This document shows positions 10,300 to 21,846 of a stretch of 64,000 nt of DNA, in pieces. Each line of letters begins with the position of its first letter. Within the stretch, counting starts at the first letter, position 1. Below the pieces are notes generated by a model. That model saw only the letters and a program-made list of their open reading frames with translations. It searched no databases and was not told where the DNA came from. Origin of the DNA: Thysanoteuthis rhombus (Eukaryota; Mollusca; Cephalopoda; Oegopsida; Thysanoteuthidae); NCBI GenBank assembly GCA_963457665.1, contig OY735215.1, forward strand, positions 27,565,097-27,629,096, in the 5' to 3' direction. Both the position numbers and the translations under genes were made by a program.

Positions 10300-10645
10300 A
10301 GAAAAGAGAAAAGAGAAAAGAGAAAAGAGAAGCAAAATCAGTCACGAGATAGAAGGGGAAAGAGGGAGAGAATAGATGTTTGGAAGGAAGGGACTTAGAA
10401 ATAATATGGAGATTTTAGTGAAGATCGAACAAAGGAAGAAAAATCTCGATGGATAAATAAGGGGAGGAATTGTGTAAGAAAGAAAGAAAAAGAGAGAAGT
10501 AAGAAAAGAGACACAAGAAGAGGAGCCATGGAGAAAAAAGGGGAAAATCAAAAAAAAGGAAGAATACTAGAGAGGAAAGACATGAAAAGAAGGAGGGGAA
10601 CAGTACAAGAGAACAAGAAAGAAAGAAAGAAAGAAAGAAAGAATA
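10110..10645. repeat. polypurine tract with (AG)n core
   Basis: About 500 bp with the plus strand very rich in G and A. It includes (AG)n at 10,258-10,295, an AGAAAAG minisatellite at 10,295-10,330 and GAAA repeats near 10,617-10,640. No gene. Such tracts can form triplex structures. Confidence 0.85.
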
Positions 10646-10894
10646 TTAGAGCCACATTCTGTTTGTCACGTTTGCATTAATTTCTAACAATCAACAGTAT
10701 CTTCTTTCCAAGGTTTTGATACATTTCTGTGGTAAATTAATTACAATACATGCAGAAAACAGCATGATAGCCCTTGTGCATTAATTATCTCTTCTTATTT
10801 GTATTGCATTTCTATAGTAAAATAATTTGCAAATATTCATATAGCAAAGTTTTCACGATTTATTTCTAAATGTTTCATATAGCTGAAGAAAGTA

Positions 10895-11477
10895 AATCAC
10901 TACATCTACCTAGGACAACTAATCTCCGTGAGATTCTCAAAATAGAAAAAAAAATAAAGCATAAAATCACACAAGGTTGGCAAGCTTTTGGTAGAGCAAG
11001 CTCGACTTCAAGAACACAAAAATCCTACCAGTCCTAAAAAGAGGGGTATACAAACAATGCATCTTCCCGGTGGTCACCTATGGAGCAGAGACATGGAAGC
11101 TAACGAAAAGATTAATCCTCAAGCTGAGAACCATGCAACGTGCACATGAGAGAATCATGCTCAATCTCACACAGATAGATCAATAGACAACATAGTATAT
11201 TAGAGAAAAGACAGGAGTCCGAGATATCATAGAATCCATTAGAGAACACAAAATGGTAAAGCGCTTGACGTTGCAAGAATGCCAAACAAACACTGGAGAA
11301 CATAGATTCCCTTGGATCATATGTGAAATTGCAGCCGACCGGGAGTAAAATAGCGTGAGGAGCTGGACGAATTCAGAAAGTAGTGGCTCCACGATTCCTA
11401 TGAGAGAGAAGTCAGGCGAATCTTGGGGAAGGTCTATATCCAATGATGGACGCTCAAAGGCTGATTATGATGATCTC
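10895..11477 (+). mobile_element. RTE-like LINE 3' end, copy 3 (longest)
   Basis: The longest copy toward the 5' side. At 10,901 it reads YIYLGQLIS, matching the family's YVYLGQLVS block just after the RT core. The GWAAFGRL-like region and LKRGVYKQC equivalent follow, then ETWKL near 11,085-11,100 and MQRAHERIMLNL-like residues near 11,130-11,170. The 3' UTR ends at GGCTGATTATGATGATC. Stops and frame changes are numerous. Confidence 0.78.
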
Positions 11478-11640
11478 AATTCTCATCTCTCTTTACATAC
11501 TTTTCTCCCCCCCCCTCTCTCTCTGTCATCCAATTTGCATTGCCTCTTACTCTCCCCTCTTCTTTCCGGTATTTTTCTCGTTGTCTCTTTAATGATGCCT
11601 ACGTCTTTTTCTGTCGGCATCTCTCTGTTTTCCTCTATAT

Positions 11641-11643
<3 letters not shown>

Positions 11644-11732
<89 letters not shown>
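11644..11732. repeat. (TC)n(TATC)n(TA)n compound microsatellite
   Basis: TC repeats, then TATC, then TA. The preceding ~150 bp is also pyrimidine-rich. Confidence 0.95.
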
Positions 11733-11733
<1 letters not shown>

Positions 11734-12134
11734 TGTAGGCAGTGTTCAGTAAAATGAAAATGGTGTCTTTTGGCGCCAATCTCTCCACAGAATGCACAGA
11801 ACAAGGTACTTGGGCGATCCTCCGATCTCGGATGGATACAACTGATCTATAATTTGCTTGAAACGAAAGGCAGTAAAAAAGAAAATAGGCTCAATTCGAA
11901 ATAGAACGAAATAAGCTGATTACAGTTGTGTATTAATTAGAAAGTTTGTCTCGTACACGATACACTGGCGTTGTGAGTCCGATTCTTAATGGCTGCTCTA
12001 CAACTACGTTCTTGTACCAGATTCATCTAAACATTGTAAATATAATAGTTAGTTTAATTCTTGTTTGGGACTTCACTCATGCAGCCTTGTAGCAAATTAA
12101 GGTAAGTTTGGTATTAAAAAAAAACAGCACTCAA

Positions 12135-12230
12135 AGAGCTTGCCACGTAGCTTAGAGATATCGATGTTCGAGTCCGGGTTATAAAACAGGATTGCAATTG
12201 CTGATTTTGACCATATTAACTGAACAAAAA
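12135..12230 (+). repeat. possible tRNA-derived SINE, family G, copy 1
   Basis: ACGTAGCTTAGAGATATCGA precedes a B-box-like GTTCGAGTCCGGG, then AAAACAGGATTGCAATTGC. The last block aligns with copies at 12,570 and 53,190. Nothing else is recognised between 11,735 and 12,130. Confidence 0.45.
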
Positions 12231-12547
12231 TCAAGGAGCAAGTTCACTTCAAAGAAAAGTTGTATGTGGCCTGAGAGAAGATCATGGTTTATCCACAGTA
12301 AAAGTAGATTAAAAAAATCATACATAAGGTGAGAAATAAAACAATTGTTTCATTTTGATTTTTTTCATCAGATGAAGCATTGTCAGAAGTTTCTAGTAAT
12401 GATTTTCGACAAGTATCCATTAAAACGACTTCGTTAGTCTATGAGGCTAGTAAACACTCCACTTGGAAGAGAGGAAAGGCTATTTAAAAAATTGATAATG
12501 ATGAAAATTATTTATTTAAGTAATTTGGACAATTTTGAAATAGTTGC

Positions 12548-12635
12548 CCATTTCCCGCTGGCACCAGAGACCAGCGTTCAAGTCCGAGATAAAAGGCCGG
12601 GTTTTCGAATGTTGATTTTACGGCAAGTAAGCTTT
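12548..12635 (+). repeat. possible tRNA-derived SINE, family G, copy 2
   Basis: CCAGCGTTCAAGTCCGAG (B-box-like), then AAAAGGCCGGGTTTTCGAAT and GTTGATTTTACGG, parallel to copy 1 and to the 53.15-53.22 kb copy. Confidence 0.45.
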
Positions 12636-12779
12636 TCTCTATTTGAACATTGACATAACATAATACCCCCCTCCTGCGTTTTCTTATTTGGTTTTTCTGT
12701 CGTGCTAAGGTAAGCTAAATAAATACCGAAAGGAAACTTAATTAAGATATTCGGATCACGGAATGAATGTGGCGTTACA

Positions 12780-13015
12780 AATGTGAAGAAAGAAAAAGAA
12801 AAGGGGAACAAAAAAGACGTTAAGTAACAGAAATCAAGTAAAAAGGAAAGAAAGAAAGAAAAAGAAGGAAGAAAAAAGGGAGAAAAAGAATGAAAAAATA
12901 GGGAAAAGAAGGAGAGGAAAGAGAGAGAAAAAATGAAGGGAGGATAAAAAGAAACAAGGAAAAGAAGAAAAAAGGAGAAAAGCAAAAAGGAGAAAAAAAA
13001 GATGGAAAAATTGCT
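12780..13015. repeat. polypurine tract
   Basis: The plus strand is dominated by GAAA/GGAAA motifs for about 230 bp. The long minus-strand frame across it is a Phe/Ser-rich artefact. Confidence 0.85.
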
Positions 13016-14070
13016 TGTGTTTGCTAAAATAGCAAATAGATGTAGAAGTTCCTTATGAAAGAGATTTAGAATGCAAAAAAAATTACTAGATATTTTGAAA
13101 AATAGATCAGACTGGAATAACGGAAGAAAGGAGAAAATAATTAATTATTTACAGAATAATCCTTCAGCCATCTTTTAACTCGAACAGGCTCGCAGTAAAA
13201 CAAATAAACTGATGGAAGATGATGAAAATATTAATATTCATGGTGACGATAAATGTGAAGGTCTCAACTCAGAGGAACTAAGAGGAATTGAGATATTCAG
13301 ACACGAGTAATACAGAAATCGATAAAATACTGAGGAGGGTGCTAGATTTTGCGAAGAGTTGCTGTCGTTTGATCCCCCATGAAAGATCAGGGAAAGTTGT
13401 GCAAAGATGCCAAGATTAGTTAAGAAATATCAGAAATATGTTAAATTCGGCGGAGCATTTCGGGATATAATGACTGTGCATATAAGAAAAAGAAACAGAC
13501 TTTATAATAAGGAATGCCTTAAAATGAATTTGACTTTTTAGGAGCTGGACGTAATGCTTCGAAATAAAGGTGCATACTACTCTTGACAGGACACATATAT
13601 TGACAATCGCACAGTTGGTCTTTCCAGATATTCCTGACGTTTTCGATACGACCTTTGCGAAATGTGTAAGCTGTAGACGAATCACAAATAGTTGCCTGTT
13701 TTGTGGAGTTTTATTGCTGACCCAGTGCCGGATGGTGCCTCGTTCAGAGCCGCACACAGGGTGATAAAGACGGTAGGCGTCGAGCAATATACTGTGATCT
13801 ATTGACAAAAAAGATTTGGCAGCTGATTCAGCGGGCAAAAAAGCCACTCCTGGGTGAACTGGAGGTTGTTGGACCAAAGAGGAATTAAAAAGGAAACAAC
13901 AAAAATGTTCAGAAACCCCATTCGCTCATTGAAAACTAGGTTGGATTTCGTGAAGGACTTTGGTGAGGAATCAAATGAAAAAAAAAATTGATAGTATGTT
14001 GATTTGCTGTTGTTTGCCAAAAAAAAAAATAAAGAAGTCAGTTTTATCATGGTGCACCCTTTAATAAAAT
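13015..14070. other. unassigned region with one long open frame
   Basis: Holds a 153-codon minus-strand frame (13,416-13,877) that is not low-complexity but matches nothing I know. A start Met context, splice sites or a conserved domain are not evident. It could be a decayed element or an exon fragment. I do not call it a gene. Confidence 0.3.
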
Positions 14071-14077
14071 GAAAGAA

Positions 14078-14260
14078 AAAAAAAGAATAAGATTTTCTGG
14101 GACATTGAGATTGAAATAAACCGCTTCATCTTAACAAGAAATCAGATCTGGTTGTTGAGAACAAGGAAAAGAAAGTCTTCCAGATCGCAGACTTGGTGGT
14201 GCCAGCAAACAACACGATGAGGAAAGAAGAGAGAAACGAGGGAAATATACAGAGAAAGTA
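14078..14260 (+). pseudogene. fragment of a LINE restriction-like endonuclease domain
   Basis: WDIEIEINRFILTRN continues, after a frameshift, into KKSDLVVENKEKKVFQIADL and VVPANNTMRKEE. This fits the R/KPD-(about 12 residues)-D core of PD-(D/E)XK-like endonucleases in R2-superclade LINEs: PD is SD here, and the second Asp is kept as AD. It precedes the unrelated RTE copy 4 by about 200 bp. The assignment rests on short motifs, so it is moderate. Confidence 0.45.
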
Positions 14261-14463
14261 ACATTGTGATCATTTTGTGATTGGGTTTCTTAGATAACAA
14301 AAACCGGCTCATAACATCAAGCGAGGAATATAAAGAATATGTTGATTGTGATCACTTCAAATAAAGTGTTTGGTAGCGAGTGATATTGGTTACAATAACT
14401 ATTTAATAATCTGTGATTACAATAATCAGTTTCCTCTGTACCAAGATATTGACCAGGAACTGA

Positions 14464-14912
14464 ATCCTAAAAAGAAGAGTGTACAACCAATGCATCCAGT
14501 CACTTATGGAACTTGAACATGGAACCTAACCAAGAGACAAACCTGCAAACCGAGAAGCATGCAACGTGCGCATGAGAGAATCATGCTCAACTTCACATGG
14601 AGAGATCACAAGACAGCACAATTTTTCAGAAAGAAAACGGGAGTGTGAGACATCATAGAATCCATTAGAAAACTCAAATTGCAATGGGCTGGTCATGTTG
14701 CAAGAATGAAAGACAACCAATCAACGACTCACAACATGGATTCCCAGAGACCACATGCAAAACCGCAGCCGACAAAAAACAAGATGGAGAGATGAACTAG
14801 ACAAATTCAGAAAATACTGAATCCGCGACGCCCATGATATAGAAATGTAGCGGATCCTGGGGAAAGTCTATATCCACCGATGGACGTTAAAAGACTGATA
14901 ATGATGATGATG
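14464..14912 (+). mobile_element. RTE-like LINE 3' end, copy 4
   Basis: Starts at the LKRRVYNQC-equivalent (TCCTAAAAAGAAGAGTG) and runs through MQRAHERIMLNFTW, WAGHVARMKDNQ and DELDKFRKY-type residues to the terminal block. It ends in ATGATGATGATG at 14,912. It is 5'-truncated with small deletions. The ATGATG tail is the clearest in the window. Confidence 0.8.
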
Positions 14913-15865
14913 CACCACCAATAGGTGGCGCACTTGGTACCGTGCAAAAATACCAAGCAAGATCAGAGGGACTGAATATTCGAAATAAGATTGCGACATT
15001 CCAAACGACGGGAATACTTTGATCCGTGAGAATACTGAGGAAGGCTGTGTACACTTCTTTTTCTCTCTCCTTGTATGCATGTCTCTCACTCTCACACACA
15101 TAAAGACACTAAAAGCTGTGTAGCTTATAAGAACAACCAGTTTACAGTTTGAATCAAGAGCAGGAGTCATAAGTATTTATAGTTGATAAGCAGAGTTGCG
15201 GACAGACAAGCTAGAATAACGATATATTTGGGTCTTTTGTCGGCTTGTATATAATCGATTAAATTAGAGAGACGGGTGTGGTTAGTTACTCAATAGAAAC
15301 CGTCACGTAACCAATGTCTTATGGCAGAAAGCTGTGTTGGGGTGATCAATAAAAAATTCGTTTCTCACCTTTTGTTGGGCCATGATCACAAGAAAATTCC
15401 AAATTTTCAAGGAAACAGGCATGAATGCTGCCAATCACAAAATAAAAGAGCAATTCTGCGTAAACTTACATTGTAAATTGTACCCCCATAATAACCTATT
15501 TGGGAAGGAAATCCCCCCCTCCAAAAAATGAGCTGTTCTTTCTCGATATAAGAAAAAGTAAATGTTTAACTCTCCAGCCCTCAAAATCCATTGGAGCTGC
15601 CTGTGTGCACAATACCTCGGCGTGGCCTGTGCCTGCGATACATACATACAGAGCTAGCTAGCCAGCCAGCCAGACCGACATAGGCACTGAAGAAAACCTA
15701 TGTTAACAGTTTTGGTGACAGTCTTAGTTGATGGTTTGAATACTCAGTTTTATATTCCCTGCTGCAAAAACTCGCCCATCTCCCTAATTGTCTGTTCTTG
15801 TCTCGAATATTGAACAAGCGTAGTCATCAGAGACGGCGAAGGGTTCTTGCCTTCTTATGAGTGTA
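14913..15865. other. unassigned sequence
   Basis: No gene or repeat family recognised. A short (GCTA)(GCCA) run lies at about 15,648-15,673. Confidence 0.4.
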
Positions 15866-15867
15866 TG

Positions 15868-16152
15868 TGTTTGTAGGTGATTTTGTTTGTTTCAGCACTC
15901 CTAGCAATACAGTTTTGTCAACAGACTTGAAAATTGGCATCAGTACTCCACTAGACCTCTTCTAAAAATGTTTTGCTTTTTCAAATTTTTTTTTTAATTT
16001 AAAAAAAAAAGGACGGCACCATTTTGAAGAGTTTATTATTAATCAATAAAAAAAATCTCCAGAAATATTTCTAAATCTTTTTTCTACTCTATTTTAGATG
16101 TTTTCCAACAAAAGGAGCCTGTGATGTCATTCATAGAATTTATTCTGACCAT
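15868..16152 (+). repeat. family L dispersed repeat, copy 1
   Basis: Noncoding repeat of about 280 bp. Landmarks are CAGCACTCCTAGCAATACAG, ACTTGAAAATTGGCATC, TTTTAGATGTTTTCCA and GTGATGTCAT followed by AGAATTTA. The same order occurs at 21.13-21.38 kb on the same strand. An A/T-rich block in the middle differs between the copies. Confidence 0.6.
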
Positions 16153-16462
16153 ATTTATCCTTCGATGGAATTTTTTTTTCACATCGAGTTCAAATCTTTG
16201 ACGCTACGGTTGTTCAGTTATTGACTGCGAGTTTCTTTGTTGCTTTGTTGGCAAGTATCAATCGACAGCCAGTGAATCCTGCAGCTGCTGTGTTCTGAGT
16301 TAGCAGCAATTTAGGAAAACGTATCAGTGATCTCCTGAAGGGAAAGTAATAACAGTAACAAAGAAAGTATGAGAAGAAAGAAGGAAAGGTTTAAAAGAAA
16401 AAAAAAAAAAGAAGCCATCAAAACGATATAGAAAGTAAAGCTAGTTGCTAATATGACTTTTA

Positions 16463-16560
16463 TCCAAAATGGCGACGGTGCACCGGAAGTCTGTGTCCAC
16501 TTCCAATGCGACAATCTGATGACTTTGGCGCCCTTTTCTACCTTTAGCCGGAAACAATGG
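16463..16560 (+). promoter_or_regulatory. candidate YY1-like and ETS-like site cluster
   Basis: CCAAAATGGCGACGG (YY1-like) and CACCGGAAGT (ETS-like) lie 10 bp apart, with AGCCGGAAACAATGG about 65 bp on. Such pairs are known in TATA-less animal promoters. There is no CpG island or downstream gene here, and similar pieces occur in dispersed repeats, so function is doubtful. Confidence 0.2.
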
Positions 16561-16671
16561 CTTCAAGAACAAATAAACAATTTAAAATTGATTTCGAAAA
16601 AAATAAAGCGTGCATGTATATTTACAATAAAGAACATAGACGCCACTCTGCAGAAACGAGTACACATACAC

Positions 16672-16673
<2 letters not shown>

Positions 16674-16752
<79 letters not shown>

Positions 16753-16815
16753 TATATATATAATAGTGGTTCTTCCAATACCTACACATACACCCACAAA
16801 CGCACACACATGCAG

Positions 16816-16868
<53 letters not shown>
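16674..16868. repeat. (TA)n, (CA)n, (TA)n and (GA)n compound microsatellite
   Basis: TA repeats at 16,674-16,762 with one TGTACA interruption, CA-rich repeats at about 16,780-16,836, then TA and GA repeats to 16,868. Confidence 0.96.
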
Positions 16869-17035
16869 AGTGAATGAGGTGTCGGGACATGCAACAGTTA
16901 AGAAGAGCCAAAATGAGCAGTTTGGTGAGCCACTCAACTCAAACTACTTCAACTGCTCAGGCACATTCATCAAAGCTTTACTCCTATATCCAACTTTGAG
17001 AGAGTTCAATTCATACTAATGGTATCAGGACAAGT

Positions 17036-17250
17036 GACCCCGGAATAATTATCTTCACAAGGCTAATTCTCTCTGGATAACTGCCCAGATAGATTACTCT
17101 TGACAATAGCCCCCTGGACAATTTCCCCATGGGTGTGATCATTCGTAGGACCAATTACTTTTTCAACAAACTTCAACTTCGGTTATCTCGATGTTATACT
17201 ATTGTTTGGGGTGGGAATAGTTATCCGGGGGCAATTATCGAATGGACAGT
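17036..17250. repeat. degenerate short-period repeat with ATAATT/ACAATT motifs
   Basis: Variants of GGAYAATTNCCCC recur about every 14-19 bp: GGAATAATTATC, CTGGATAACTGCCC, TTGACAATAGCCCC, TGGACAATTTCCCC, AGGACCAATTAC and GGGGCAATTATC. This looks like an eroded minisatellite. Confidence 0.45.
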
Positions 17251-17257
17251 TGTTTTA

Positions 17258-17258
<1 letters not shown>

Positions 17259-17311
<53 letters not shown>

Positions 17312-17402
17312 ATGTGTGTGTGTGTGTGTGTAGTATCCTTTGCCTGATGAGGCCTGGAAAGAGCATAAAACATGATTTAGTTTGTGTAGCAATACCACAT
17401 TC

Positions 17403-17452
<50 letters not shown>
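17259..17452. repeat. (TA)n(TG)n and (TA)n microsatellites
   Basis: TA at 17,259-17,293, TG at 17,294-17,331 and TA at 17,405-17,452, with about 70 bp of ordinary sequence between. Confidence 0.96.
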
Positions 17453-17455
<3 letters not shown>

Positions 17456-17870
17456 ATTTTGTAGATGAGCTATGTAAGTAAACCCTGTGTTTTAAAGGGA
17501 ATACATGACGTGTAATACAAAATAACATCCATATACGATATATCCCGATTATAGCCTATATAAAATTACAAACTACACGTATGATGTAAGCTATATATCA
17601 AAAGCAAAGCTGAAAGGAAGATGGTGTTTGATCAATACTGCTGAGGTGCCATGTTCATATAACTGTTTTGTTTTTAAATTCCCGAAATGGTTACATGACA
17701 AACAACTAATGATCCCAACAAAAGAATACTTACACACAGAACCATAACATCAAAGAAACATGAAAAAAACAACAAAATAAAACTACTGCAGAAACGTATT
17801 GGGAGATAAGTGACTGAAGAGGCACAAAGAATCTTTGGAAATTCTTTCGTTATGTATATAAAGCTTTACA

Positions 17871-17876
<6 letters not shown>
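17453..17876 (+). repeat. family J repeat, copy 3
   Basis: Longest version of family J. It has ATGTAAGTAAACCCTGT, TAACATCCATATACGAT, GTGTTTGATCAATACTGC, TGCCATGTTCATATAACTG, AACTAATGATCCCAACAA, GGGAGATAAGTGACTGAAG and AAAGCTTTACAGC. TA microsatellites flank it on both sides. Confidence 0.65.

Positions 17877-17922
<46 letters not shown>
17877..17922. repeat. (TA)n microsatellite
   Basis: Pure TA run directly after family J copy 3. Confidence 0.97.
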
Positions 17923-17924
<2 letters not shown>

Positions 17925-19045
17925 GAAGAAAAGAATAGAGATATGAAGAAGGGAATGGTCAGAGTTGGGAATTGTAGAAAAATAAAATCTCATTTATCTA
18001 CTTTTGTTATCATAATATTATAAATACACTGTAATGTCTACTTTTGAAGAGGGAATAAAAACTTTACGAATGTGACCAATGTTAGATTTTTTAAGAACAT
18101 AGATGGCTAGAAATCTCAAGTGGCATTCTAGTGGCATTTTCACCTTAGTACATATTTTTTTCTTATCTTAATGTCATTTTCATCTGAATACCTATAAATC
18201 AACTGTTTTCTCTGTGTAAAGTAGGTCATGAACTGGATGACTTTGAAGTCTTCTGGGATTTTGGGATCCTTGCCAAATAGTTCACCTCTCATTAGTGAAT
18301 CATATTTTTTTGTTTGTTGTTTTTCATTTTGCTGGAAAAAGCAACAGATGTTTTCAAAGACTACAATGGAAATTGATAGGAAGCAGTCGAGTGCTATTTA
18401 TTAGGGTTGTTCGGAAAATGATGTCAATTTTTGGGAGAGGGAACAAAGACCTGGTCAAATGTAACACACTGGGTCTTTCTGGAAATTTTCCAGTTATTCA
18501 ATATTAACGAAAAATAGAGTACCTAGAACAATGGCGTCTCGGTCATTATCGTTTCACTCGTCAACTTTTCATGACTGCCTATGAATTAATTACGTCGAAT
18601 GTTGGATTTTGTACCTAATTCACGTTCGCCCAACAAAATCTTCATTGCTGAAAAGATTTGCTTGCTTATTCTTTCTAATCATATCTATCTATTCGTCAAT
18701 ATATTTGCATTCATATGAATACTATTACGATACACCCATACATACGCTTGCATCTAAAATCCAAAGATCCACGCAGACATTTTCTGCACTTGCGCAAGCA
18801 GTTAGAATATGGATTTTTTTTGTCTTCTTCGTTCGTCATCTTGACAACAGAACATTTGAAATAAAGACGGCGATTGTTCTCCCAGAATCGATAATCCTGT
18901 CAATTGATTTTCACAAATTCAATAAATTTACAGCAAACATGGCTATGAAGTAGAATTATTTCTCTACAGTGACAAAAGTTCAATATCTCCTGTATTTATT
19001 CATAATTTGTTTTTTTTTTAAATTTATGAATAGCTTTCATCTCAC
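17923..19045. other. unassigned AT-rich sequence
   Basis: No gene recognised. The 114-codon frame at 18,609-18,953 (plus strand) has no domain signature and ordinary AT-rich composition. Confidence 0.4.
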
Positions 19046-19047
19046 AA

Positions 19048-19113
19048 ACGCATACACACACACACACGCACACACAGACACAGACACACATAGACACACA
19101 GACACACACACAT

Positions 19114-19160
<47 letters not shown>

Positions 19161-19175
19161 GAGAGAGAGAGAGAT
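19048..19175. repeat. (CA)n(TA)n(GA)n compound microsatellite
   Basis: CA-rich with CACAGACA variants, then TA, then GA. Confidence 0.96.
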
Positions 19176-19221
19176 ACATATGTAAAAATAAATGAATAAG
19201 TGTACGTATATATATGAAATG

Positions 19222-19352
19222 AGTAAAGATTTTTCCCGATGGTTGATTACAGATTTTACCTTTTGTTTCACTGAAAAAAGATTTTCAAATGGACTTTTTC
19301 AAGTGAAACGGAACGTACACTCCGTAATGAACGATTGGGAAAAATCTTCACT
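19222..19352. mobile_element. 131 bp foldback (MITE-like) element
   Basis: Nearly the whole segment is an inverted repeat. The left end AGTAAAGATTTTTCCC pairs with the right end GGGAAAAATCTTCACT, and the inner blocks TTTCACTGAAAAAAG and CTTTTTCAAGTGAAA also pair. The outer 31 bp arms match at about 26 positions. AATG lies directly outside both ends, a possible 4 bp target duplication. It has no coding capacity. It could be a small MITE or a chance foldback; I favour a MITE. Confidence 0.55.
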
Positions 19353-19451
19353 AATGTCATGACTGCTCTACAGATGGTATTGAGCACTTTTTCGAACTAC
19401 TCAATTTATAAATACATATATACACCTTTGTTGTATATTTTATTGCTGTCT

Positions 19452-19455
<4 letters not shown>

Positions 19456-19510
<55 letters not shown>
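19456..19510. repeat. (TA)n(GA)n microsatellite
   Basis: TA repeats then GA repeats. Confidence 0.96.
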
Positions 19511-19780
19511 TAGATGTAAGTATATAGATGTACATAGGTGAGAGATGATTTTACACAACACAGGTCTATGAAACTGAAATCAAGAAATATAACATCAATT
19601 CTGATCAGTGATTTTTCTCAGTATCTATAAAAAGAAAAAGTATATATTCTGTTCCCATCACAATACATCTTAATCCAAAATTGAAAAGAAATGAACTTCT
19701 AGTGAATACTAAAATTCAATAGATCTATCCAATATTGTTCAAATTTACTCTAATCCTTAAATATTCAGTGAATGCAATTC

Positions 19781-19783
<3 letters not shown>

Positions 19784-19838
<55 letters not shown>
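19784..19838. repeat. (TA)n microsatellite
   Basis: Pure TA repeats. Confidence 0.97.
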
Positions 19839-19843
<5 letters not shown>

Positions 19844-20467
19844 AATAACTCTATATATTACATCATTTACATTTGTCCGTCTTCATAATACCCCAAAGTG
19901 CGTGGTCCCTTCTTTTGATGTTTTCCATGATGTCCTGATCGAATATTGCATCGCTCCAAAATTTCCGGGGAAATATGCCATTCGCAAAAGTGAACTTAGA
20001 TACTAATATTGCAACACAACTCCTTGAACTTGTCTGACAAATATCTTACAATTTCTTTCTGATTTGTATCCTTATTGTTACCTACAGACTGATACCTACT
20101 TTTTTGAAATAGCCCCAAGCCTTCCGCCCCAGCCCCTTGTTCATTGCACCATGGGGATCTCCTTCTGAAATGAGTTTTATAAATAGAATAACAAAATATG
20201 TAATAACGAAGGACACATGAAAAAAAATTTTTTTCGTACATTTATTTAAATAACTTTTTTTCCCCCGGAACGTTTACCGCAATGTTGCTGTTTCAATCAC
20301 AACGTTTTGGCCGCTGCATCACAATATCCACATTGGTGAATGAGATAGAAATGAAAGCGAATTGACATCACCGGACGATCAGATTACCACCACTTCTGCT
20401 TAAAAAGATTCAATAGACCACAAAATTAATTGACAATCTTTCTCCTCCGTATGCTTTTTTCCCAATA

Positions 20468-20470
<3 letters not shown>
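19839..20470. other. unassigned sequence
   Basis: No gene or family recognised. Confidence 0.4.

Positions 20471-20471
<1 letters not shown>

Positions 20472-20550
<79 letters not shown>
20472..20550. repeat. (GA)n microsatellite
   Basis: About 79 bp of perfect GA repeats, the longest pure GA tract here. The plus strand is purine-only, so triplex formation is possible. Confidence 0.97.
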
Positions 20551-20554
<4 letters not shown>

Positions 20555-21127
20555 AGAATGCAGAGAAGAAGTTGATGACGACACAGCCATAGCATTAGAG
20601 TATAATTCGATTACAAAGGCAGTAAAAGCGACAAAATTCGATTGCTATTTAACCAGGATATCAATAATCCGAATCAAAATTGCAAAAAAGAAAAAGCATA
20701 GGGGATGATCCGTTGTTTTACAGAGCAAGACACAGAAGAAAAGTCGCAAATGTAATAGAATAAAGAAAAATTAACAGGTGTCAAATTTAGCGTCTCCATT
20801 CGTCTGCTATATATTGACTGATGCTGTTGTGTGAACTAGGCCGTGAAAACTTGCATTTACTGATATTTGCGAATGTCTTACTCCAATTATGAAATCAGAT
20901 CCCGATTTCAATCTTTTGAGTTGTTGGGCATAGAATGTCGTTTTTTTTTTACATCAGAGGAAATAATGGTTGAAGATGGAAGATATACTAATGTAATTGA
21001 ATCTTTTTTCCCTTTAATAAATTCAGTGTAAATAGATATATGATACCATGTTATTGAAGTTTTTTTCTTTAGTCCTGAACAGTAATAGACAAAAAAGGCC
21101 TTTTTGACCCTTTTTTTAGCCTTGTTC
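20551..21127. other. unassigned sequence
   Basis: No gene or family recognised. Confidence 0.4.
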
Positions 21128-21384
21128 TGATAGGTTTATTTGCTTGTGTATTCCAGCACTCCTTGTCATACCGTTTTGTCTACTCACTTGAAAATCGGCA
21201 TCTGTTCTCCTTCTAAGAATATATATGTTTTTACTTTAAGAAGAAAAAAGTGGGTCTATTAATAACGTCTAGATTCTACAGAATCTACATGTTTCTAGAT
21301 GCATTTATACTCTTTTTTAGCTGTTTTCCAGTGGAAAACTCCAGTGATGTCATAAAAAGAATTTAATCTGAGTATACTCGTTTT
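21128..21384 (+). repeat. family L repeat, copy 2
   Basis: CAGCACTCCTTGTCATACCG, ACTTGAAAATCGGCATC, TTTTAGCTGTTTTCCAG and GTGATGTCAT match the 15.9 kb copy in order and strand. RTE copy 5 begins immediately after it. Confidence 0.6.
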
Positions 21385-21387
21385 CCG

Positions 21388-21846
21388 ATCATCATCATAA
21401 TCATCAGTAACAGCCTTTTAACGTGCGTTGTTGGACATAGACCTTTCCCAAGATTTGCCAGACCTCTCTATCATGGGTGTTGCGGAGCCAGTACTTTCTG
21501 AACTTGTTTAGTTCATCGTGCCATCTCATATTTTGCCGGTCATGATTTTGCCACCGGTCGTTTGGCATTCCTGCTACACGACCAGCCCATTGCCATTTGA
21601 GTTTTCTTATGGTTTCCATAATATCTCCTTATCCCTCTAATACACTGTGCTGTTCCATGGTCTCTCCATGTGATGCAGAGCATGATTCTCTCCTGTGAAC
21701 GTTGCATGATTCTCAGTTTGAGGGTCAATCTTTTGGTCAGATTATATTTTTCAGCTCCACATGTGACTATCAGGAGGGTGCATATCCTTCTTTTTAGGAC
21801 CAATGGGATTTGTTCGTTCTTGAAGGTTAAGCTCGCTGAACCGGAA
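21388..21846 (-). mobile_element. RTE-like LINE 3' end, copy 5
   Basis: The minus strand keeps two readable blocks: LKRRICTLLIVTCGAEKYNL...RIMQRSQERIM and WQWAGRVAGMPNDRW, DELNKFRKYWLRNTHDREVW, VYVQQRTLKG. These are the clearest C-terminal residues of the family in the window. The ATGATGAT-type tail lies at 21,388-21,404. The 5' end is fused to a fragment of a different LINE at about 21,846. Confidence 0.82.
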
